A stretch of 21,720 nucleotides of DNA. Source: an uncultured euryarchaeote (lineage in GTDB: Archaea > Thermoplasmatota > Poseidoniia > Poseidoniales > Poseidoniaceae). Numbering within the stretch: the first letter of the stretch is position 1; every line of letters begins with the position of its first letter. Made by a program: the position numbers and the translations under genes. The stretch lies in contig CALCOP010000033.1 of NCBI GenBank assembly GCA_937897365.1, positions 1 to 21,720 on the forward strand, written 5' to 3'. Positions 7,349 to 13,347 of this stretch are shown in pieces. The notes beneath the pieces were generated by a model. That model worked only from the letters and a program-made list of their open reading frames with translations. It was not told the DNA's origin and made no database searches.

Positions 7349-8068
7349 TTAGTTTATCTGACCAGATATTTCCAGTCCTTGTAGTATTTGCGCATCTATG
7401 CTGCGTAGTTCAGTGTTGACTGGGAGGGTGTTTTGAATTGTCTCGATCCAACCGTGCTCCGGATACCAGGCTTCAGATATCTGCCAGACCTCTGTTAATC
7501 CTTCTGCTCGAGGGAGGACATAGGCGTGCTCAGGAAGGTTTGTGCAGTCTTTTGTTAATGCAGTCCCACCGAACATTTCAACAAATTCACCGAATTGTGG
7601 AAGAAGAATTTTTTTTGAATCACAAATGCTATGTTTTTTCGCTCCTGGGGCTTGGTACGTCCATTGAACGTCATTGACAAGATAATGACAATCAAGCTGG
7701 CCGGAATCATCTCGAGCGCCTCCTTGGTATTCAACAGTAAAACCATCATTGGTTTCAAAAGATTTTGTAATTCTCGTTCGCGTTAGGATTTCAATACCTT
7801 GCTTCGCCGCTTGAACCGCAAGATGTTTCAAACACCATTCAGAACGCAATGTGAATCCATCTTCAAATGGATAGAGGTTTAGAAAATCAATTTGTTCAGA
7901 AAGGAGGTATTTGGAAAGAGAGGAAGGATTTCGAATATGGCCCGGGGATTTGGAGGGAAGACCGATTTCTGCATTGAGTTCGAATAATTTAATTTCAAAC
8001 GAGTCAACTAACTCAAGGGCTGCAGTCAAATTAGCAAATGTACCACCAATGAAAATTACAGTTTTCAT
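7349..8068 (-). CDS. truncated geranylgeranyl-reductase-like FAD-dependent protein with altered dinucleotide motif
   Basis: The N-terminus aligns with GGR-type flavoproteins: VIFIGGTFANLTAALEL sits where VVIGAGPAGLTAALEL is expected, followed by 'LNAEIGLPSKSPGH', matching the usual '..EIGxPxxCGEG', and by 'RSEWCLKHLAVQAAKQGIEI', matching the conserved R-x-x-x-x-x-x-L-A-x-x-A-x-x-x-G segment. GGRs use FAD and an electron donor such as ferredoxin to saturate isoprenoid chains of archaeal lipids. At 239 residues it is much shorter than the usual 390-450 and has no recognisable second FAD motif (GDAA). Two of the three fingerprint glycines are replaced (Thr and Asn), and the active-site-region Cys is absent. 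It follows the ferredoxin stop codon with no gap, so the two are surely co-transcribed. It may be a degenerate paralogue, a scaffold or a partner subunit. The family assignment is moderate and activity is uncertain. Confidence 0.6.
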   Translation of the reverse strand: MKTVIFIGGTFANLTAALELVDSFEIKLFELNAEIGLPSKSPGHIRNPSSLSKYLLSEQIDFLNLYPFEDGFTLRSEWCLKHLAVQAAKQGIEILTRTRITKSFETNDGFTVEYQGGARDDSGQLDCHYLVNDVQWTYQAPGAKKHSICDSKKILLPQFGEFVEMFGGTALTKDCTNLPEHAYVLPRAEGLTEVWQISEAWYPEHGWIETIQNTLPVNTELRSIDAQILQGLEISGQIN

Positions 8069-8275
8069 TCAACCACCCATGGTTGGGACAATCTCAAGGG
8101 CAAAAACGGGGCATGATGGGATGCAAATCTTACAGTGAGTACAATTTTTCTCGTCAACGAGAGCAAGACGATTGACGAGTGTTAACACGTTTACAGGACA
8201 TAATGCTATACAAGCACCGCACCCAAAACAACGATCATCATCGACAAGAAAATGATGACTTTCCTGCCGTGGCAT
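8069..8275 (-). CDS. 2[4Fe-4S] ferredoxin
   Basis: This 68-residue protein has two complete cluster motifs: CFGCGACIALCP (C-x2-C-x2-C-x3-C-P) and CTHCKICIPSCP. The size and spacing are those of a bacterial/archaeal dicluster ferredoxin, a small soluble low-potential electron carrier. Its stop codon is immediately followed by the start of the GGR-like gene, and the desaturase follows 85 bases further on. This order suggests that it supplies electrons to one or both. In methanogens a ferredoxin is known to act as donor for geranylgeranyl reductase; its use here is inference. The ATG at 8275 is the only reasonable start and has no clear Shine-Dalgarno site. Confidence 0.93.
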   Translation of the reverse strand: MPRQESHHFLVDDDRCFGCGACIALCPVNVLTLVNRLALVDEKNCTHCKICIPSCPVFALEIVPTMGG

Positions 8276-8717
8276 GGTCCGACCAAATGGTAGGGGTTCA
8301 AGTCATCTTCGCTTCTGTAAAACTGAAAAATTGTTTTTCGAGTGGACAATTTGGTATCCCGAAAATTATTTTTTTAATGAAGAACCATTCTCTTTTTTTG
8401 TTGAATAAATCAGAAATGCGTTTCAAAAGAAATGCATATGAATATTTAGAACATCAAAAACGAATCTGTATTTACACCCCCTTGTTTCCGATGGAGGTAA
8501 TTTCTCGAATAAAAGTGAGTGTGTCGAGGATATGAAAAGTAGGAAACGTGAGTATGCCCCGAGAATTATGGTCGCGACAAGCACTTAACTTAACCACCAA
8601 CAAAGCTATGGAAATTATGAATTTTTGACCAAGAGTTCTTCCATAGGAAACGTAGGGGTGACTCTACAAGAAAGAATCAACTTCAAGACATAGATAATAC
8701 AGCGATACAATGTTCAG
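8276..8717. other. 442-base AT-rich intergenic spacer between divergent gene runs
   Basis: No convincing gene is seen. It must hold promoters for the ferredoxin run (leftward) and the nuclease run (rightward). Contents noted: T-runs at 8367-8375 and 8392-8399; a perfect 10-base direct repeat 'taggaaacgt' at 8540-8549 and 8644-8653; and an 8-base palindrome 'gtcgcgac' at 8571-8578. A 50-codon open frame from about 8379 to 8535 has no family resemblance and no ribosome-binding site. No tRNA-like fold was found. Confidence 0.6.
8691..8700 (+). promoter_or_regulatory. possible TATA box before the beta-CASP nuclease gene
   Basis: 'tagataatac' lies 18-27 bases before the ATG at 8718. There is no Shine-Dalgarno site, so a nearly leaderless mRNA, common in archaea, would fit. 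The call is by eye only. Confidence 0.3.
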
Positions 8718-10052
8718 ATGGTATTCTATTCACCAGGTCGTACAACTTCTTATCCAGTAGATCCACCGCAGAAGGGATATCGTTACCACTACTTAGGGGG
8801 TGGAAATGAAGTTGGTAACGTAGGTGTAGTTCTTGAAGATCAAAAAAGGACAAGACTTCTCCTTGATTATGGGTTAGCACCCACTACTCCACCTCGGTAT
8901 CCTTCAGAAGCACCAGAAGTTCGAGACGCAGTGATTACCCATTCACATGTAGACCATCTTGGCATGGCTCCATGGTTATGTGCAAACCATCGTACGAAAC
9001 TTCATGGAACATCATTAACGGCTGAAATTTCTGAATTAATGTGGTATGACTGCCATAAAGTGAGTTCAATCGAGAAATATCCACTTGCGTGGGATAAACG
9101 TGACATTGACACGGCCCTCGATTCATGGATCACTCATCGTTATAATGAACCGTGGATGCATGATGATTGGAAGCTTGAACTTCATCGAGCAGGCCACATA
9201 CCTGGTGCTGCCATGCTCAATATTGAAACTCCTCAACGCAAAATATTGTTTTCTGGAGATTTTGATACGAGAGATTCCCCGCTTACAAAAGGCGCTCAAC
9301 CGATAAAAACAGATACACTTTTCTTAGAAGGAACGTATGGTGGTAGAACACACCCACCTCTTATGGAAGAGGAATTGAGATTCATTAACCACGTTCAGAA
9401 AATTGTCGATCGAGGTGGTAAAATACTCATTCCAGCGTTTGCAAACGGACGAACTCAAGATATTGTCATGCGCTTACATCGGCACCTACCGCATCTTGAC
9501 GTTCATGTTGATGGGATGGGCAAAAAGATAGCTAAAATGCAAATGAACCACCCCGAAATGATTCGAGATATTCATGCATTTAAGGACGCCTGGTCATGGT
9601 GTCGTCGAGTTTCGAGTAAATCGGATCGCAAAAAGGCGCTCGATGCTGATGTCATTGTTTCTACATCCGGTATGATGCAAGGCGGCCCCGCGATTTGGTA
9701 TCTTAATCGACTGCGTCATGACACTTCGAATGCCGTTCTCTTCACCGGATATCAAGCCGAAAAAACAGGAGGAAGGAAACTTCAGACTGAAGGAAAGGTG
9801 AATATTTTTGGAAATGAGACTGAGATTCCATTAGAATGGGAGTCGTTTTCATTTTCTACCCACGCAGGTCATAAAGAAATCGTTGACTTCGCTGCAGCTT
9901 GCGAAGCAAAAGAAGTCATCATTTACCACACAGACCCAAATACGGCACGACCACCTCTTGTTGAAGCACTCGAGAAGAACGGCCATATTGTTCATAATCC
10001 TATAAACGGTATTTCTGAATATCTCGGTGATGAGTACAGCCGAAGTAATTGA
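8718..10052 (+). CDS. beta-CASP metallo-beta-lactamase ribonuclease, short archaeal CPSF type
   Basis: This family processes RNA 3' ends or degrades RNA as endo- or 5'-exonuclease using two zincs. The 444-residue protein has the metallo-beta-lactamase motifs: Asp50 (LLDYG), HSHVDH at 75-80, His160 in AGHIPGA and Asp181 in SGDFDTRD. It also has the beta-CASP motifs: A, Glu204 in LEGTYGG; B, His in THAGH (381-385); and C, His404 in YHTD. 'STSGMMQGG' (315-323) is the other family hallmark. It lacks the N-terminal KH domains of aCPSF1, so it matches the shorter aCPSF2-like branch, which usually starts with a similar 'LGGxxEVG' strand (here at 26-33). It is the first gene of the plus-strand run, and a basic zinc-ribbon gene follows closely, which would fit RNA-binding company. 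Whether it is endo- or exonucleolytic cannot be told. Confidence 0.9.
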   Translation: MVFYSPGRTTSYPVDPPQKGYRYHYLGGGNEVGNVGVVLEDQKRTRLLLDYGLAPTTPPRYPSEAPEVRDAVITHSHVDHLGMAPWLCANHRTKLHGTSLTAEISELMWYDCHKVSSIEKYPLAWDKRDIDTALDSWITHRYNEPWMHDDWKLELHRAGHIPGAAMLNIETPQRKILFSGDFDTRDSPLTKGAQPIKTDTLFLEGTYGGRTHPPLMEEELRFINHVQKIVDRGGKILIPAFANGRTQDIVMRLHRHLPHLDVHVDGMGKKIAKMQMNHPEMIRDIHAFKDAWSWCRRVSSKSDRKKALDADVIVSTSGMMQGGPAIWYLNRLRHDTSNAVLFTGYQAEKTGGRKLQTEGKVNIFGNETEIPLEWESFSFSTHAGHKEIVDFAAACEAKEVIIYHTDPNTARPPLVEALEKNGHIVHNPINGISEYLGDEYSRSN

Positions 10053-10083
10053 ATACAACAACACCAAGGGGTTGCTGATACCC

Positions 10084-10377
10084 ATGGCTGCAAAGGCACC
10101 TAAAGGCACCAAACCAAGGAAGAAGAAGCGCAGAATGCGCCTCTCTTTAAAACAAAAAAAGATGAACACAAAGACCGATTCATACACCGACAATCTTGGT
10201 TGGTCTACAGATGTCGGCCGAACATTAGGTGACGCGCCCGTTAAAACAGCTCCAGAGACTCTTAAGATTCAGTGTGATATGTGCGGTTGTATGCTAAAAA
10301 TTCCTAAGCCTAAAAAAGCAAGATACACAGTGAGTTGTTCTTATCCTGGCTGTGACCACATTATGAAATTCGACTGA
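10084..10377 (+). CDS. small basic zinc-ribbon protein, function unknown
   Basis: From the ATG at 10084 the product has 97 residues. The first 30 are strongly basic (MAAKAPKGTKPRKKKRR...), like a nucleic-acid-binding tail. The C-terminal 45 residues contain CDMCGC and CSYPGC about 20 residues apart, a plausible four-Cys zinc ribbon. The frame is also open upstream to a GTG at 10027 and an ATG at 10030 inside the nuclease gene, but those residues look unlike a protein start. The gene begins 31 bases after the nuclease stop, so co-transcription is likely. An RNA- or DNA-binding partner role is inferred from charge and context only; I do not recognise a named family. Confidence 0.7.
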   Translation: MAAKAPKGTKPRKKKRRMRLSLKQKKMNTKTDSYTDNLGWSTDVGRTLGDAPVKTAPETLKIQCDMCGCMLKIPKPKKARYTVSCSYPGCDHIMKFD

Positions 10378-10387
10378 ATAGATCATT

Positions 10388-11149
10388 ATGGACGCCGAAG
10401 TCCTCTTTGTGTGCGCCGGTCTTTTCCTTATTTCCATTCTGTATTCGAGTGTAGGTCATGGTGGAGCATCAGGATATCTTGCTCTTCTTTCTATTACCAC
10501 GTACGCTGAGATGCAAAGTGCTTGGCTAAAACAACATGTCTGGGTACTCAATCTCATCGTTGCTGGTTTAGCCTTTTTTCATTATTCCAAAGCCGGGCAT
10601 CATCTTCTTTCAAAATCACTTCCTTTCATTCTTGCCAGCATTCCGTTCGCTTTCATTGGCGGTTTCATGAGAGTAGATGGCACTGTTTATGACACCCTCC
10701 TCTCAATAACACTCTTGTATGCTGCTTTCCGATTACTTGCTGTAAAAGACCAAAAAGATATCACTGTGGAACTCGAACCAAGTCGAAATCAAGCCTATGC
10801 TTTTGGAGCAGGTATTGGGTTCTTTAGTGGAATAATAGGGGTGGGTGGTGGGATTTTTCTCTCCCCACTTCTTTTACTCAAAAATTGGGCAACTCCGAAG
10901 ACTGCAGCAGCCACTTCTTCCCTTTTTATTTGGGTAAATTCAGCATCAGGGCTGCTTGGAGCAACAGCATCAAATCAACTTGTTTTAGAGTTACAAACAC
11001 TCTTACCATTCATCACAGCAGTTCTTTTTGGAGGTATTATCGGTTCACGATATGGCTCGCTTTATGCAAAACAAATAACAATTCGAAATTTACTTGTTGC
11101 CGTACTTTTTCTTGCATCAATCAAACTTATCTCCAATCTCATTTTCTAA
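10388..11149 (+). CDS. TauE/SafE-family membrane transporter (putative sulfite/organosulfonate or anion exporter)
   Basis: The 253-residue protein has about eight hydrophobic segments and an internal repeat typical of TauE/SafE (former DUF81). Each half has a Gly-rich signature near its start: 'SSVGHGGASGYLAL' (about 20-33) in the first half and 'FFSGIIGVGGGIFLSPLLL' (about 150-168) in the second. Members export or import sulfite, sulfoacetate and related small anions across the cytoplasmic membrane; the substrate cannot be read from sequence. It starts 10 bases after the zinc-ribbon stop and lies 45 bases before moeA. Sulfite and molybdenum cofactor are linked through sulfite oxidase-type enzymes, but no such enzyme is in the window. 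Confidence 0.85.
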   Translation: MDAEVLFVCAGLFLISILYSSVGHGGASGYLALLSITTYAEMQSAWLKQHVWVLNLIVAGLAFFHYSKAGHHLLSKSLPFILASIPFAFIGGFMRVDGTVYDTLLSITLLYAAFRLLAVKDQKDITVELEPSRNQAYAFGAGIGFFSGIIGVGGGIFLSPLLLLKNWATPKTAAATSSLFIWVNSASGLLGATASNQLVLELQTLLPFITAVLFGGIIGSRYGSLYAKQITIRNLLVAVLFLASIKLISNLIF

Positions 11150-11194
11150 TACGTTCACCGAGAACCTCAAACACACATCACGCATGGTTTAACC

Positions 11195-12403
11195 ATGGCC
11201 GAGACTCCATACTTCGTTTCATACCCTGAAGCAATGGAAATTCTCAAATGTCACCCACTTCATCTTTCGACTGAACATGTTTCACTCGATGACGCATTTC
11301 ACCGAATCCTCTCGCAAGATCTGGAATCGAAAGTAAACGACCCACGTTTCGATAACTCATCTATGGATGGATTCGCATTCCGTTTTCAAGATTCCATATC
11401 ACCCCCTACATCTTTAGATGTTATTCAAACCATTCAAGCTGGAACATCCCTTCCTCAAACAACAGTTGAAACTGGCCAAGCTGCTCGTATTATGACTGGA
11501 GCCCCTATACCAAAAGGAGCAGATGCCATCCTTCCAATTGAGAAATGTAGAGTGGATGAAGAAAAATCAACAGTCATTCTGCTCGAAGAAGGCAAGAAGC
11601 ATTTTATTCGTAAACAAGGCGAAAACCTTCGACGCGGGCATATCGCATTACACCAAGGGGATATTCTAAATCCCTCCTCCATCGGCCTTTGCGCAACTAT
11701 GGGGCATCCAAGCGTGCCCGTATTTAGCAAGGCAAAAATAGGCATTATTTCGACAGGTGATGAATTGAAATTTCCAGGAGAAAAGTTGAGTGAAAATGAT
11801 ATTTATGAATCAAACTCCTTTGGACTATCTGGACTTGTACGCCTGTCTGGCCATGAAGCGAAGAGGTATGACTCAGTGGTCGACTCACTCGATGAATTAC
11901 GTGATAAACTCGATATTGCTTCACAAGAATGTGATTTAATTTTAACCTCTGGTGGCGTTTCTATGGGTGACTGGGATTTGGTTCGCAAATTAATTGAAGA
12001 AGAAGGAGATATCAAATTTTGGCGAGTGAAAATACGGCCAGGTTCTCCACCATTGTTTGGTTATTGGAACGGTAAACCACTGTTTGGTTTACCTGGAAAC
12101 CCGGCAAGCAGTCATGTTGTTTTTCGTATGCTCGTCGCTCCATATTTACGGCATTCAACACATGGCGGTTTTCAAGAGCGAAAAATTCGTGTCCAACTCG
12201 CTGAGCGTTTCAAAACTGACGAAAATTTCCTTGTTTTACGACGGATAAAAATTGACATGTCAGGGGATAAGATACTTGCTTATTCAACCGGATATCAAGG
12301 ATCAGGAAATCTCAACAGCCTCGTCCTCGCAGACGGACTTACCTTACTCGAGCCCGGCCATTCAGGTGAAATCGGCACGTGGTGTGAAGCTCTTCTCTTG
12401 TAG
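11195..12403 (+). CDS. moeA: molybdopterin molybdenumtransferase MoeA
   Basis: MoeA inserts molybdate into adenylylated molybdopterin, the last common step in molybdenum-cofactor synthesis, in the cytoplasm. The 402-residue length is standard. Signatures are FDNSSMDGFA at 52-61, GQAARIMTGAPIPKGADAI at about 94-112, ISTGDEL at 185-191, LTSGGVSMGDWD at 250-261 and FGLPGNPASS at 297-306, all in the expected order, ending with a C-terminal domain IV. There is no fused substrate-binding (PBP-like) domain, which some archaeal MoeA proteins carry. No other cofactor genes (moaA, moaC, mobA) are nearby. The downstream pseudouridine synthase starts eight bases after its stop. Confidence 0.95.
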   Translation: MAETPYFVSYPEAMEILKCHPLHLSTEHVSLDDAFHRILSQDLESKVNDPRFDNSSMDGFAFRFQDSISPPTSLDVIQTIQAGTSLPQTTVETGQAARIMTGAPIPKGADAILPIEKCRVDEEKSTVILLEEGKKHFIRKQGENLRRGHIALHQGDILNPSSIGLCATMGHPSVPVFSKAKIGIISTGDELKFPGEKLSENDIYESNSFGLSGLVRLSGHEAKRYDSVVDSLDELRDKLDIASQECDLILTSGGVSMGDWDLVRKLIEEEGDIKFWRVKIRPGSPPLFGYWNGKPLFGLPGNPASSHVVFRMLVAPYLRHSTHGGFQERKIRVQLAERFKTDENFLVLRRIKIDMSGDKILAYSTGYQGSGNLNSLVLADGLTLLEPGHSGEIGTWCEALLL

Positions 12404-12408
12404 GTGAT
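12403..12408 (+). promoter_or_regulatory. ribosome-binding site deciding the GTG start of the pseudouridine synthase
   Basis: 'ggtgat' overlaps the moeA stop codon and ends four bases before the GTG at 12412. It matches the 3' end of the 16S anti-Shine-Dalgarno complement (GGAGGTGAT). No ATG fits better, so GTG is accepted as the start. Confidence 0.55.
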
Positions 12409-12411
12409 ATT

Positions 12412-13281
12412 GTGAAATTTAAAACTGAGAAGGAAACAACTCTTTTAGATGCACTCAGTCATTTTATGCCAAACACTTCACGTAGTAAATTGCGAAAAAT
12501 GCTTACTGAGGGTAGAGTTCACATCGATAATATCCCAGAACATAAAGCCAAAAGAGAGCTTTCAGCCGATACAGAAATTACAATCCTCAGTCGAGTTAAG
12601 GCTCTTGAAACTACACCTACCCCCATCTCAAAAACTAAAAAATCGAATCTCACCATCCTTTGGGAAGATGAAGCATTGCTTGTTGTTGAAAAACCTGCAG
12701 GGCTTCTTTCGATAGCTACGAACAAATTAGAGCGAGACACCCTTCACGCTCGGTGCGTCGACCATCTTCGTCTCCAAGATGAAAAAAATTGGTGTTATAT
12801 CGTTCACAGACTCGATAGAGACACTTCAGGTGTCATGGTTTTCGCTCGGCATCAACGACACAAAGAATACCTCCAAGAGCAATTTGCTCAACGCGCCGTT
12901 CATCGTACATACCACGCATTGGTCGAAGGACGTCCCAAACACGACCATGGAACTGCTCGTGAGTGGCTTGTCGAAGACAAGAATCTCTTTGTTAAACGCG
13001 TCAAGTCAACATTCCACGGCTCCAAAGAAGCAATCACGCATTGGGAAGTAATCGATACGGATAATCACACATCCCTTTTGCAAATCACCATTGAAACTGG
13101 ACGCAGACACCAGATTCGTATGGCGATGCGGTCATTGGGTTGCCCGGTTGTTGGTGATGAATTACACGGGGCGGAATCAAACGCATTCAATCGGGTGTGT
13201 CTTCACGCATCTTCGCTTGAATTCCTCCACCCTGACTCCGATGAGCCGGTGCGATTTGAATCTCAAATCCCGTTTGTATAA
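12412..13281 (+). CDS. RluA-family RNA pseudouridine synthase with N-terminal S4 domain
   Basis: These enzymes convert specific uridines of rRNA or tRNA to pseudouridine. In the 289-residue product, residues about 10-60 form an S4 RNA-binding domain (SRSKLRKMLTEGRVHID). The catalytic domain follows, with ILWEDEALLVVEKPAG at 82-97 and HRLDRDTSGVMVFA at 132-145, where Asp135 is the catalytic residue, then TGRRHQIR near 225-235. This S4-RluA arrangement is common in bacteria (RluC/RluD-like) and uncommon in archaea, so gene transfer is likely. The target uridine cannot be predicted. The gene starts with GTG and sits eight bases after moeA. Confidence 0.92.
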   Translation: MKFKTEKETTLLDALSHFMPNTSRSKLRKMLTEGRVHIDNIPEHKAKRELSADTEITILSRVKALETTPTPISKTKKSNLTILWEDEALLVVEKPAGLLSIATNKLERDTLHARCVDHLRLQDEKNWCYIVHRLDRDTSGVMVFARHQRHKEYLQEQFAQRAVHRTYHALVEGRPKHDHGTAREWLVEDKNLFVKRVKSTFHGSKEAITHWEVIDTDNHTSLLQITIETGRRHQIRMAMRSLGCPVVGDELHGAESNAFNRVCLHASSLEFLHPDSDEPVRFESQIPFV

Positions 13282-13347
13282 TGTCGTGATGTAATTGAAT
13301 AATTCCGAGACTTCTTGAACCATCGACGAGCGCAACGAGTTGATAGC

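Noticed and set aside
8281..8310. ggttcaagtc resembling a tRNA T-loop
   Set aside because: The flanking bases do not form the five-base-pair T stem and no acceptor, D or anticodon arms can be placed around it.
8179..8535. 118-codon open frame on the plus strand reaching into the spacer
   Set aside because: Its first third lies antisense to the ferredoxin gene, there is no ribosome-binding site, and the product shows no family features.
8571..8578. Perfect palindrome gtcgcgac
   Set aside because: Eight bases, single copy, no partner site; expected by chance at this length of sequence.
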